NCBI GenBank assembly: GCA_003157745.1
Contig: PMKM01000067.1
Coordinates: 3,100 to 35,797, forward strand
Direction: 5' to 3'
Source of the DNA: Bryobacterales bacterium
GTDB taxonomy: Bacteria; Acidobacteriota; Terriglobia; Bryobacterales; Bryobacteraceae
Length of the DNA: 32,698 nucleotides
Positions 25,062 through 32,698 of this stretch are shown piece by piece. Within the stretch, counting starts at the first letter, position 1; each line of letters begins with the position of its first letter. The position numbers and the translations under genes are program-made. The notes beneath the pieces were generated by a model, which worked only from the letters and a program-made list of their open reading frames with translations, had not been told where the DNA came from and made no database searches.

Positions 25062-26756
25062 TCATTGCGCGGGAAGGGTCGCGGCAAGCGTGAATACCAG
25101 CGCGGCGTTCCAGTTGATGGCGATTTCGTTGGTCGAATAGGAACCGAGTTCGTCCAGGTACATCTTAGCGGGCGGCGTGCCAGGCGGAAGCTGGCGGGTG
25201 AGGGGGTCCTCTCGGGTAGGGTTGGGGCCGCCGGAGAGCAGTCCCGGCCACGGCTCGGTGTTGCCATTGGGGGCACCCAGCCGATTGTGCGGATGGCGGA
25301 AGGGATTCTCGCCGAGGCGAGTGACGAAGGACAGCGAGAAGGCGTTGCGGCCGAGCAGGTAGTGCAAGTTGTCGAGCGCGGCGTTGCGGTAGCGCAGATC
25401 GGGGTGGATCAGGTTGGCCACCAGTAACTGCACGGCATAGTTGGCGGCGTTGCCGTTGGAGCCCCATTCGTAATCCTTGCCAGTGAGGCTGTTGAGGTAG
25501 CCGTTGGCGGCGGTGCGCTCGACGACGCCGTCGGCGGCGGCGAGCGACTCGCGGCGGATGGCGGCGACGGCGGCCGGGTTCTTCCCACCGCCAAGCAGGT
25601 ATGTCCACAGGGCGAGGTTGCCAACGTTGGCCCACGACTGCGGCCTGGTCGCCGCGGGGTGGAATTCGGCGTAGTGCGCCAGGAAGTAGTTCTCATACAT
25701 CGCGTCGCCGGTGGAGCGGGCAAGCTCGGCGGCGGCCCAGAGGCGCTCGTCGGCGCAATTCGAATCGCCGTAAGCGCCGGTGTTCATGCCGGGCGGGTTG
25801 TGGAAGATGACGTCGGGATGGAGTGCGATCCACGCCCAGGCCTTGCGCGCGGCGGCGAGGCAGCGGTCGGCGTAGGCGCGGTCAAAGGGGCGGAAAGCGC
25901 GCGCCGCAATCGCCATCACGGCGGCGAAGTCGGCGGTAGAGCAGGAGGTCTTGTACGGGTCCTGGCCGGTGCCGACGACGTAACTGACGAGTGTGTCTTT
26001 GTCCGGCATGACGAAGCCACAGAAGCGCTCGCTGGTCTGTTTGGGAAATACGCCGCCATCGTCGTCCTGCATGGTGAGCATCCAATCCAGGTTCCACTTG
26101 ATCTCGTTCAAAATGTCGGGCGTGCCGTTGCCGGACTCGGGGAGGTTGAGTTTGACGGGGTTGACGCGCGCGGCGAACATTTCCCAGGTCCAGAGGAGGG
26201 TGCCGGTGGAGATGCCGGAGTTGACGATGTAGCGGCCATAATCGCCAGCGTCGTGCCAGCCGGCGCGGGAAACGTGCGGGCCGGTCTTGCCGGAGGAGGC
26301 GTGCCAGGCGCCTTCGAGGTGACAGGCGTCGTGGCGATAGCCGGGGAACTCGGGGCCGAGATCGACGGCGGTGCCGCAGCGCTGGCCATAGAAGGAACGC
26401 ATGGCGAGGTAGTAGGCGCGCCGGTAGACGTCGGCACCGATCGCGAAATTCCAGCTCCGGCCGACGCCGGGGACTTCGAGATAGTAGCGGCCGGGAGCGG
26501 TGAGCGAGCTGAAGTCGGCGAGCTGAACGGCGTCGCCGGAATCGGCGTCGGGGCGGGCAGCGGTGAGTTTGCCACGCAACACGACGGCATCGCCGGCGGA
26601 GCTGCGCACCAGGAATTCGGCGGCGGGCTTGGGCGCGGCCACGACCGCGATCTTGGGAGCGTCGGGCAGGTAGCCGGCCTGATCGAGCTTGATCGAGAGC
26701 GAAGCGTCGGCGGCAAACGCGGCCGAGGACGCGAACAGGAGTAGAGCGATCTTCAT
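25062..26756 (-). CDS. Secreted GH9 family glycoside hydrolase
   Basis: The protein has 564 residues from ATG 26756, chosen because it begins the signal peptide MKIALLLFASSAAFAA; an upstream ATG (26783) would add a hydrophilic stretch. Residues ~20-105 are the CelD-type N-terminal Ig-like domain (KLDQAGYLPDAPKIAVV). Residues ~110-564 are the (alpha/alpha)6 GH9 barrel with 'GWHDAGDYGRY' (Asp169 and Asp172 hold the catalytic water) and 'GSYSTNEIAINWNAALV' (catalytic acid Glu544). These residues are intact. The enzyme should cleave beta-1,4-glucan or a related beta-glycan by inversion, outside the inner membrane. It stands alone on this strand and is divergent from the glycosyltransferase at 26965. 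Confidence 0.92.
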   Translation of the reverse strand: MKIALLLFASSAAFAADASLSIKLDQAGYLPDAPKIAVVAAPKPAAEFLVRSSAGDAVVLRGKLTAARPDADSGDAVQLADFSSLTAPGRYYLEVPGVGRSWNFAIGADVYRRAYYLAMRSFYGQRCGTAVDLGPEFPGYRHDACHLEGAWHASSGKTGPHVSRAGWHDAGDYGRYIVNSGISTGTLLWTWEMFAARVNPVKLNLPESGNGTPDILNEIKWNLDWMLTMQDDDGGVFPKQTSERFCGFVMPDKDTLVSYVVGTGQDPYKTSCSTADFAAVMAIAARAFRPFDRAYADRCLAAARKAWAWIALHPDVIFHNPPGMNTGAYGDSNCADERLWAAAELARSTGDAMYENYFLAHYAEFHPAATRPQSWANVGNLALWTYLLGGGKNPAAVAAIRRESLAAADGVVERTAANGYLNSLTGKDYEWGSNGNAANYAVQLLVANLIHPDLRYRNAALDNLHYLLGRNAFSLSFVTRLGENPFRHPHNRLGAPNGNTEPWPGLLSGGPNPTREDPLTRQLPPGTPPAKMYLDELGSYSTNEIAINWNAALVFTLAATLPAQ

Positions 26757-26964
26757 GTGAGGCACCAACGGATACAGTACCATCTTGCCGCTTGGGCGAT
26801 GGCTGGGTGCGGAAGGTCGAAGCCAACGGAACGCGTGTCAGTCACCAGCGCAACAGAAAAGGGATCTCACGGCCCGCGAAGTAGTTAGCCAGCCGGAGGC
26901 GGCGGGCGCGTGCGCGCCTGCCAGTTATGATTGGGGCGAAAGAGGGACTCGCACGATACGCTCT

Positions 26965-27975
26965 GTGAAGCGCTTAATACTGGCATACAAGAATTTCGCG
27001 GCCAACCGGAACATCAGCCACATTGGACTGGGCGTCGCCGCGTTGAATACCGCCAAAGTGCTTCGCGCGAACGGCATCGCGGCGGAAGTCTGGCCGATCA
27101 CGAACGCGGCGGAATTGAGCGAGCGGCTGGATTCGTCGATTTCGCACGTTGTGACTTCGGCGCCGTGGATCCCGGCGGAAGCGTGGCAGCGATTGACGGC
27201 AGAGCATGCGGACGTCGAGTTCGCCGTGAACTGCCACTCAAACGTGGGATTCCTGCAGGCGGACGCGAACGGGGTCAGGCGGCTGCGGGACGGGATGGAA
27301 CTGGAAAAGGGGACGTGGAATTTTCACGTGGCGGGGAACAGCGGGAAGTTTTGCGAATGGATTCGGGCGGCGTACAGGGCTCCCTGCGCATATCTGGCGA
27401 ACTTGTACTATCTGGAGCCGGAGCGGCGGAATTATCCGCGGATGCCGTTCAGCGGCGGCACGCTGCGGGTGGGAGCGTTCGGCGCCACGCGACCGCTGAA
27501 GAACCTGATGAGCGCGGCGGGCGCGGCTCTCGAGATTGCCAGCCGGCGCAATGTCGAAGTGGAAATCTGGGTATCTTCGGGACGGGCGGAAGGCGGCGGC
27601 GGAATCATGGACGCGGTGCGGGCGATGTTGGCGGGGTTGCCGCACGCGCGACTGGTGGAAAACGGCTGGCAGACATGGCCGCGTTTCCGGGAGACGGTGC
27701 GGCATATGCATTTGCTGCTACAGCCGAGTTACACCGAGTCGTTCAACATGGTGACGGCGGATGGGGTTGCGGAGGGGGTAGCGTCGGTGGTCTCGAATGC
27801 GATCGACTGGGCGCCCGCCTCGTGGAAGGCGGGATTCGATCACGTGGACGAAATCGCACGAGTCGGCGGGCATCTGCTGGCGGACCCACAGGCAGCGGCG
27901 GACGGACTCGCAGCGCTGGCGGCCCACAATGCGGAGGGGCTGCGGTGTTGGAAGAGCTATCTGAAAGCGGCGTGA
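26965..27975 (+). CDS. GT-B fold glycosyltransferase (GT1/GT4-like)
   Basis: The protein has 336 residues from GTG 26965 (KRLILAYKNFAANRNISHIGLGVAALNTAKVL); the longer open frame upstream is non-natural in composition. The N-terminal domain (~1-165) has the 'LGVAALNTAKVLRANGIAAEVWPI' glycosyltransferase B pattern, and the C-terminal domain (~165-310) has 'RVGAFGATRPLKNLMSAAGAALE', 'WPRFRETVRHMHLLLQPSYTESFNMVTADGVAEGVASV'. The Glu in 'SYTESFNMVTADG' fits the ExxxxxxxE-type donor site of GT4 enzymes. The sugar donor and acceptor are unknown. No glycan cluster surrounds it. Confidence 0.8.
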   Translation: MKRLILAYKNFAANRNISHIGLGVAALNTAKVLRANGIAAEVWPITNAAELSERLDSSISHVVTSAPWIPAEAWQRLTAEHADVEFAVNCHSNVGFLQADANGVRRLRDGMELEKGTWNFHVAGNSGKFCEWIRAAYRAPCAYLANLYYLEPERRNYPRMPFSGGTLRVGAFGATRPLKNLMSAAGAALEIASRRNVEVEIWVSSGRAEGGGGIMDAVRAMLAGLPHARLVENGWQTWPRFRETVRHMHLLLQPSYTESFNMVTADGVAEGVASVVSNAIDWAPASWKAGFDHVDEIARVGGHLLADPQAAADGLAALAAHNAEGLRCWKSYLKAA

Positions 27976-27980
27976 CGCGG

Positions 27981-28364
27981 TCACTTCGCGCGGGTGAGAT
28001 CCAGCTTGCCAGCCCAGGTTTGCCCGTCTGGCGTGACGACCGTGAAGGGGCCTTTCAGACGATCGCCAGCCAACACGAGAGTGAATTTGAAAACATTGCC
28101 ATCACTGGGGTTGGTGGCCTCGCCGGTGACTTTGTTGCCGGCGATGGCGCCCTTCTCAACCTTCCACTGGTTGTCTTCGTCGGGTCCGATGGTGCCGGTG
28201 ACTTGCCCGCCGTCCTGCTTCAAGATGGCAAGACCGGCGCCATCGTCATTGGTTCCGTCGGGCAGCGTAATGCTGTAGGGGCCCGACCACTTGCCGGCTG
28301 CGTTCGGTTCGGCCGCGCACAACACCAGCGCAGTTGCCAGCAAAGAAAAGACGAGAGCTTTCAT
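27981..28364 (-). CDS. Small secreted beta-rich protein
   Basis: The protein has 127 residues, with a signal peptide at 1-18 (MKALVFSLLATALVLCAA). The mature domain is a repeated strand pattern: 'AAGKWSGPYSITLPDG', 'GLAILKQDGGQVTGTIGPD', 'KGAIAGNKVTGEATN', 'FKFTLVLAGDRLKGPFTVV', 'WAGKLDLTR'. This lipocalin-like or beta-barrel motif is found in many acidobacterial exported proteins of unknown function. AGGAGG lies before ATG 28364. It is convergent with the glycosyltransferase, whose stop lies five bases away. Confidence 0.8.
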   Translation of the reverse strand: MKALVFSLLATALVLCAAEPNAAGKWSGPYSITLPDGTNDDGAGLAILKQDGGQVTGTIGPDEDNQWKVEKGAIAGNKVTGEATNPSDGNVFKFTLVLAGDRLKGPFTVVTPDGQTWAGKLDLTRAK

Positions 28365-28424
28365 GAATACCTCCTCAAGCGTGATACGCGCGGCAGACGG
28401 AAAAGTTCCCCAGTGGAGGCAAGT

Positions 28425-29456
28425 CTAATTCAGGAAGTACGTCCGGTAGAGCGTGTCGCGCTGTTTGGGGACGAAGCCGGCGTCGCGGATAATGCGGCGG
28501 AGTTCTTCCTCGGTGGTGCAGTGATGAGCGCCGGCGGCGGCGACGACGTTCTCCTCGATCATGATGCTCCCCACGTCGTTGCCGCCGAAACGAAGGCCGA
28601 GCTGGCAAGTCTTGAGACCTTGGGTGACCCAGGAGGATTGCACGTTTTCGATGTTATCGAGATAGATGCGCGAGATAGCCAGCGTTTGCAGGTATTCGAC
28701 GGCGGTGGCTTCCTCCTTGACGAAGCGGCCGAGCGAAGTGTTCTCGCGCTGGAAGGTCCAGGGGATGAACGCGGTGAAGCCGCCGGTTTCCTCTTGCAGG
28801 TTGCGGACCAGATCGAGGTGATTCATTCGCTGCTCGATGGTTTCGCCGCAGCCGAACATCATGGTGGCGGTGGTTCTCATGCCGAGTTGGTGGGCGGTGC
28901 GATGCACGTCCATCCATTCCGCGACGCCGCACTTGAGGCGGCTGATGCGCTGGCGGACGGCATCGTCCAGGATCTCGGCGCCGCCGCCGGGGATGGAATC
29001 GAGACCGGCGTCCATGAGGCGCTGAATGGTGTCGCGGAGGGTAAGGCCGCTGACTTCGGCGATGTTCGCGACCTCGGGAGCGGAGAGACAGTGCAAGTGA
29101 ATGCGGAAGCGTCGCTTGATGCCGCGGAAGAGGTCTTCGTACCACTCGATCTTGAGATCGGGATGGAGACCGCCCTGCATGAGAACTCCGGTGCCGCCGA
29201 GATCGATGGTCTCCTGAATCTTCTGATAGATGACCTCATTCGGCAGGACGTAGCCTTCGGCGTGGCCCATGGGGCGATAGAAAGCGCAGAAGGTGCAGAA
29301 CTCGGTACAGAAGTTGGTGTAGTTGATGTTGCGATCGATGATATAGGAGACGATCCCTTCGGGGTGCCACTTACGGCGCACCGCGTCGGCAGCCATGCCG
29401 ATGCCGATCAGGTCGTCGGAAGCAAACAGGGCGAGCGCTTCTTCACGCGAAATCAT
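28425..29456 (-). CDS. mqnC: MqnC, dehypoxanthinyl futalosine cyclase (radical SAM)
   Basis: The protein has 343 residues. The radical SAM cluster motif is C50-x3-C54-x2-C57 within 'NYTNFCTEFCTFCAFYRP', followed by the conserved 'GGTGVLMQGGLHPDL' and 'SIPGGGAEIL' segments of menaquinone futalosine enzymes. Radical SAM chemistry cyclises dehypoxanthinyl futalosine in menaquinone biosynthesis. The length and C-terminal 'WVTQGLKTCQLGLRFGGNDVGSIMIEENVV' fit MqnC better than MqnE. It is the only menaquinone gene here, so the rest of the pathway must lie elsewhere. There is no good ribosome-binding site at ATG 29456. Confidence 0.93.
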   Translation of the reverse strand: MISREEALALFASDDLIGIGMAADAVRRKWHPEGIVSYIIDRNINYTNFCTEFCTFCAFYRPMGHAEGYVLPNEVIYQKIQETIDLGGTGVLMQGGLHPDLKIEWYEDLFRGIKRRFRIHLHCLSAPEVANIAEVSGLTLRDTIQRLMDAGLDSIPGGGAEILDDAVRQRISRLKCGVAEWMDVHRTAHQLGMRTTATMMFGCGETIEQRMNHLDLVRNLQEETGGFTAFIPWTFQRENTSLGRFVKEEATAVEYLQTLAISRIYLDNIENVQSSWVTQGLKTCQLGLRFGGNDVGSIMIEENVVAAAGAHHCTTEEELRRIIRDAGFVPKQRDTLYRTYFLN

Positions 29457-29651
29457 AGGAATCCCCAGCCGGTTCTTTCAAGATAGCAAAACCGGGGGCA
29501 GGGTAGCCCCGCACGACGCCAACCGGCATTTCTCTACACACAGGGCAGGCCCGCGGCTCACCGCGAGAGAACGAATACGGCGCTTGATCGGCGCAACGAA
29601 GCCGCCGGGCGAAGAGCGGCCGAGATCGACAGGAAAGGACCGACAGAAAAC

Positions 29652-30422
29652 ATGAAAACGAAACGTAGATACGGATGGAAGCCGGATGTGCCGGACCACC
29701 GCGACCGGATTTTCAGACCGCGGAAGTCCATACAGGCGCCGGCGGACCTGGACATGCGGACGGAGCAGCCGCCGATTTTCGACCAGGGGCAGCTTGGCTC
29801 CTGCACCGGAAACGGCATCGCCGGGGAACTGGAAGCGCAGGAACTGGCGCAGGACGAGCAACTCACGGTGCTATCGCGGCTGTTCATCTATTACAACGAG
29901 CGTGCGATGGAACACACCGTGTCGGAAGACGCAGGCGCGTCGATTCGCGACGGAATCAAGAGTGTGAGCGCGCAAGGCGCGTGTCCCGAGAGCGATTGGC
30001 CGTATCTCACGAGTAAGTTCGCGGTGAAGCCGCCGAAACACTGTTACAGCGATGCGGGGAAACTGAAGGCCATCCAATACAGCAGCGTACGGCAGGACCT
30101 GAGCTCGATCAAGGGGGCGCTGGCCACCGGACGGGGCATCGTGTTCGGCATCTCCGTCTACGATTCCTTCGAATCGGACACAGTGGCGAAAACGGGCGTG
30201 GTGCCGATACCCGACCCGAGCGAAAGCCTGTGCGGAGGACACTGCGTGCGGCTGGTGGGCTACGCCGACAACGGCATCAACGGCATTCCGGCGCGGCATT
30301 TTATCGGGGCGAATTCGTGGGGCGCCGACTGGGGACTAGCGGGCTACTTCGCAATTCCCTACGAGTATGTCACCAACCCGAATCTGGCGGACGACTTATG
30401 GGTGGTGACGGCGGTTAGTTAG
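29652..30422 (+). CDS. Papain-like C1 cysteine protease without signal peptide
   Basis: The protein has 256 residues with candidate catalytic Cys51 in 'DQGQLGSCTGNGIA' (Gln45 oxyanion residue), His197 in 'CGGHCVRLVGY' and Asn221 in 'GANSWGADWG'. All papain-family core residues are therefore present. The short basic N-terminus (MKTKRRYGWKPDVPDHRDRIF) is the start of a C1 domain and not a signal peptide, and no membrane segment is seen, so export is unexplained. It lies 26 bases before a membrane protein gene and three bases before the next frame. Proteases like this may process a cell-surface or phage-like product; the substrate is not evident. Confidence 0.88.
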   Translation: MKTKRRYGWKPDVPDHRDRIFRPRKSIQAPADLDMRTEQPPIFDQGQLGSCTGNGIAGELEAQELAQDEQLTVLSRLFIYYNERAMEHTVSEDAGASIRDGIKSVSAQGACPESDWPYLTSKFAVKPPKHCYSDAGKLKAIQYSSVRQDLSSIKGALATGRGIVFGISVYDSFESDTVAKTGVVPIPDPSESLCGGHCVRLVGYADNGINGIPARHFIGANSWGADWGLAGYFAIPYEYVTNPNLADDLWVVTAVS

Positions 30423-30447
30423 TCGAGACAGAAAGGACGAGCTTCAG

Positions 30448-31179
30448 ATGGATCTATACGGTGTAATTGCATTGGTGATTGGCATTTTTTGCGGCGGGTG
30501 GGACTTTGTGTGCTATTTCCATGCTCCTTCGGCACGGGAGAAGGCGGAAATGCTCGAGGCGCGCGCGGCTGGACTCGAGCTGTACCGGCAGATGCGCAAG
30601 AAAGGAGCGTCAAGATCTCGAGCGGCCAACAAGCCAAGGACGATGAAATTGGATCACGAGAAACGAACTGGTGTGGCGAAATTCCTTGGAACGGCAACGT
30701 TGGTTTGGACCGTTCTGGCGGTTATGGCCGCTGGAAAATGCGTGCAGGCCCAAACGTCCGACACAGTCACTTACACGCCCGGTTACCTGGTCGGCGCGGG
30801 AGTCGAATACAACCGTTACAACACGGCTGGGCCGGCCATGGCCGGATGGACGACGTTCGCCGTCCAGGTGGGTCAGAGCAAAGTATACTCGTGGTCCACC
30901 ATCGAATTGACCAGCACTACGAGCACGGTCAGAACCGGGGCGGGATACCTGTTCGCGCAAAGCGGCAACTGGTCGCTGGTGGCACTGGGAGACGCGGGGC
31001 TGGCGATTTCGCCGGCGGCGACACTGGGATCGTTCAGCGCCGGCGGAGTCATGTTTTACGACATCGGGCAGCGATTCAACAAAGGACACTTGTATCTGAT
31101 GGGTGTCATCCGGGTGACTTCGATCACTTCGAATTCGGTGCAGCCGGTGTTCGAGATTGGCGTGGGAAAGAGTTTCTGA
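30448..31179 (+). CDS. Two-segment membrane/beta protein, possibly two overlapping products
   Basis: The protein has 243 residues from ATG 30448 with ribosome-binding site GAAAGGACGAG. Residues 4-24 form a membrane helix (LYGVIALVIGIFCGGWDFVCY), and 30-60 are basic and helical. Residues ~79-97 form a second hydrophobic stretch, and 100-243 are beta-rich (TVTYTPGYLVGAGVEYN, VYSWSTIELTST, TSNSVQPVFEIGVGKSF) like an outer-membrane barrel half. An internal in-frame ATG at 30643, with AAGGACG before it, would start a separate product with a clean signal peptide (MKLDHEKRTGVAKFLG... KCVQAQ). It is either a fusion or two nested genes. The family is not recognised. Confidence 0.6.
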   Translation: MDLYGVIALVIGIFCGGWDFVCYFHAPSAREKAEMLEARAAGLELYRQMRKKGASRSRAANKPRTMKLDHEKRTGVAKFLGTATLVWTVLAVMAAGKCVQAQTSDTVTYTPGYLVGAGVEYNRYNTAGPAMAGWTTFAVQVGQSKVYSWSTIELTSTTSTVRTGAGYLFAQSGNWSLVALGDAGLAISPAATLGSFSAGGVMFYDIGQRFNKGHLYLMGVIRVTSITSNSVQPVFEIGVGKSF

Positions 31180-31187
31180 GGAACATT

Positions 31188-31358
31188 ATGAACATAGCTA
31201 TTCCTTCGTGGTTAACCGGGGCGGTGGCGGCCATTGTATTATCGGCGGCGGCGCGTGCGCTACCGGACCCGGCGCCGACGGGGTCGCGCTGGTATCTGTG
31301 GTTTTACCGATTCGCACAAAACGTTCTTGCGAACTTCGATAAGTCGCGACAGACGTAA
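31188..31358 (+). CDS. Small holin-like membrane peptide
   Basis: The peptide has 56 residues starting at ATG 31188, nine bases after the previous stop, with GAGGAA before it, so it is translationally coupled. One hydrophobic helix (SWLTGAVAAIVLSAAARALP) is followed by an aromatic amphipathic end 'GSRWYLWFYRFAQNVLANFDKSRQT'. The pattern recalls small phage-related or holin-like membrane peptides, but no catalytic or family signature is present and lysis genes are not recognised. It forms the last gene of the 29652-31358 cluster. Being this short, it needs expression support. Confidence 0.55.
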   Translation: MNIAIPSWLTGAVAAIVLSAAARALPDPAPTGSRWYLWFYRFAQNVLANFDKSRQT

Positions 31359-31376
31359 GTCAGAGAGACAGTGGCG

Positions 31377-31409
31377 CGGGGGCGGGGAGGTTTCCGCCCC
31401 CGGCGTTTT
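31377..31409. terminator. Intrinsic terminator between convergent genes
   Basis: The stem is CGGGGGCGG (31377-31385) / CCGCCCCCG (31394-31402), 9 perfect GC pairs with an 8-base loop, followed by GCGTTTTATTATT. It ends the protease-membrane cluster on the plus strand and lies directly beside the minus-strand gene whose stop is at 31414. Confidence 0.85.
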
Positions 31410-31413
31410 ATTA

Positions 31414-31794
31414 TTAGGAGGCGGCAGCGAGTTCGGGCTGCACCGCTCGGACGAACAGGTAGATAGTAAAAAGAGGTTTGGAATCGCCCCGGCCCCAACG
31501 ATTGACCTGCCACTTAGCGCGAAGATAGCGCACCTGCGGCTGGCCGGTGAGGTCGAGCTCGATGTTGTAAGTGCCACAATAAAACTTCTGCGGGAACGAC
31601 GCGATGGGTTTGGATCCCCAATCGGCGCCGTCGGCGGAGCCCCAGATGGAGATATCGAGGCTTTGCTGTTCCAGGATGCGCGTGATGCCCAGGGTGAGAA
31701 GCAACGTTTCACCCGCTTGGCTGCCGAGATCGATGTCAGATCCGGCGCCGGCTTCGCGTACCGTGATTTCCGGTAACAGGAACTCATGCAGCAT
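31414..31794 (-). CDS. Small beta-rich protein of unknown function
   Basis: The protein has 126 residues from ATG 31794, which has GAAGG upstream; a TTG at 31800 would add two residues. No signal peptide or membrane segment is present. The pattern is strand-rich ('LLLTLGITRILEQQSLDISIWGSADGADWG', 'NIELDLTGQPQVRYLRAKWQVNRWGRG', 'FTIYLFVRAVQPE'), like a jelly-roll or discoidin-type beta sandwich. It ends Ala-Ala-Ala-Ser. It is followed by the aminotransferase gene on the same strand with the starts facing the same way. No catalytic motif is recognised. Confidence 0.7.
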   Translation of the reverse strand: MLHEFLLPEITVREAGAGSDIDLGSQAGETLLLTLGITRILEQQSLDISIWGSADGADWGSKPIASFPQKFYCGTYNIELDLTGQPQVRYLRAKWQVNRWGRGDSKPLFTIYLFVRAVQPELAAAS

Positions 31795-31822
31795 AGGCAA
31801 CCCTTCGCTGACCGAGCGAAAA

Positions 31823-32698
31823 CTAAAGCTTGAGGAGACGTGCTCGAGCTACCTCCAGGGTCTCACATTTCTTGCAGAAACAAAAGCGAATTTGCTGCGA
31901 GCCGCCGCCGGGACGGGAGTAAAAACTGGAACCGGGCACTGTCGCTACTCCAATGGTTTCAATCAGATGACGAACCAGGCACAAATCATCCTTAAATCCG
32001 AAACCTGATGTATCGGTCATTACGTAGTAGGCGCCTCGGGGCAAAATCGGACGAAAGCCAGCCAATTCCACAGATTCCATCATGTAGTCGCGCCGGCTCA
32101 GGTAATCGGCGGCCAGTTGAGCGTAGTAGGAATCGGGTAGTTCGAGAGCTACTATGCCGGCCTGCTGTAACGGCGCAGCGGCGCCGACGGTCAGAAAGTC
32201 GTGAACCTTGCGGATGGAACCGGTGATCCCGGCGGGCGCCATCACCCAACCCACGCGCCAGCCGGTGACGGCGTAAGTCTTGCTCATGCTGTTGACCAGG
32301 ATGGAGCGCTCGCGCATTCCCGGCAGCGAAGCAATGGGGACGTGCTCGGCGCCATCAAAAAGAATGTGCTCGTAGATTTCGTCGGTGATGGCGAGCGTGT
32401 CGTGCTCCTGGCAGAGAGCGGCGATGAACTCAAGCTCGTCGCGATTGAAAACCTTGCCGGTGGGGTTGTTGGGCGAATTGAGGATGATGGCCTTGGTGCG
32501 CGAGGTGAAGGCGCGGCGCAGTTCGTCGCGATCGAATTCCCAATCGGGCGTGCGAAGCGGGACGAAACGGGGCAGGGCGCCGCAGAGTTCGGCGTCGGGG
32601 CCGTAATTCTCGTAGAAGGGTTCGAAGAGCACGACTTCGTCGCCGGGGTCGAGCACGGCCATCATAGCGGCGATCATGCCCTCGGTCGCGCCGCAGCA
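31823..32698 (-). CDS. Class I/II PLP-dependent aminotransferase (partial, 5' end outside)
   Basis: The frame is open to the window edge and gives about 291 residues with the stop at 31823. It starts CGATEGMIAAMMAVLDPGDEVV, the usual segment after the substrate-binding part. Fold-type I marks are 'NSPNNPTGKVFNRDE', 'AITDEIYEHILFDG' and the PLP lysine in 'NSMSKTYAVTGWRVGWV', plus a C-terminal 'QQIRFCFCKKCETLEVARARL'. This resembles the aspartate/kynurenine-type aminotransferases of the I-gamma group, which use 2-oxoglutarate as acceptor. The substrate cannot be set from the sequence. Confidence 0.9.
   Translation of the reverse strand, partial: CCGATEGMIAAMMAVLDPGDEVVLFEPFYENYGPDAELCGALPRFVPLRTPDWEFDRDELRRAFTSRTKAIILNSPNNPTGKVFNRDELEFIAALCQEHDTLAITDEIYEHILFDGAEHVPIASLPGMRERSILVNSMSKTYAVTGWRVGWVMAPAGITGSIRKVHDFLTVGAAAPLQQAGIVALELPDSYYAQLAADYLSRRDYMMESVELAGFRPILPRGAYYVMTDTSGFGFKDDLCLVRHLIETIGVATVPGSSFYSRPGGGSQQIRFCFCKKCETLEVARARLLKL

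Noticed and set aside
26931-29486. An 851-residue plus-strand frame crossing the glycosyltransferase, a secreted protein and mqnC
   Set aside because: It crosses three supported genes on both strands and has no domain; it is open by GC bias.

Overview
This is a GC-rich, mostly chromosomal window that looks like an Acidobacteriota genome, most probably of the Solibacter/Bryobacter type. That placement is an inference from gene content: large secreted proteins built from FN3, Ig-like, Big_2 and ~84-residue 'NPGAQTVGTPL' repeats, a FecR-domain secreted protein, a fused GT2-methyltransferase, an FHA-GAF-SpoIIE phosphatase, an NtrY/NtrX pair, MqnC (futalosine menaquinone route) and many small secreted proteins. 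No rRNA, tRNA, CRISPR array or intact transposase was recognised.

Layout. 1-250: tail of a metallophosphoesterase. 429-3973 (+): an envelope-stress-like cluster of a YjfI/YbjN-like protein, a PspA/IM30 protein, a membrane-anchored DUF4178-like protein and a secreted coiled-coil protein. 4080-4505 (-): an odd Ser-rich/Lys-tailed orphan bounded by GAA/TTC triplet tracts. 4766-7092: gene debris, consisting of a frameshifted secreted-protein pseudogene, a HEAT-repeat protein, and a second fragment of the same protein family that shares a 62-base block with the first. 7118-8545 (-): GT2-methyltransferase fusion. 8679-9938 (+): FecR-domain protein with a very clear terminator. 10224-12578 (-): degenerate receiver protein and FHA-GAF-SpoIIE phosphatase. 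13023-18914 (+): a 1963-residue secreted protein with two separate glycoside-hydrolase-like domains and five 252-base in-frame repeats. 19018-19276 (-): a broken second copy of the FHA domain, so the giant gene lies between two direct copies of that sequence. 19780-20769 (-): HigB/HigA-like toxin-antitoxin pair followed by a small gene with an internal stop. 21045-24517 (-): NtrX/NtrY-like two-component system. 24685-29456: small secreted proteins, a GH9 glycosidase, a glycosyltransferase and MqnC. 29652-31358 (+): a tight cluster of a papain-like protease without a signal peptide, a two-segment membrane/beta protein and a 56-residue membrane peptide, closed by a terminator. 31414-32698 (-): a small beta-rich protein and a class I/II aminotransferase running off the window.

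How the genes work together. The PspA cluster probably acts at the inner membrane. The GH9 enzyme and the giant two-headed protein suggest plant- or microbial-polysaccharide degradation. NtrY/NtrX and the FHA-SpoIIE protein are signalling modules without visible dedicated targets here. Two regions (4766-7092 and 12328-19276) show duplication, truncation and shuffling. The least explained units are the protease-membrane peptide cluster at 29652-31358, the triplet-bounded orphan at 4080-4505 and the giant modular glycosidase.
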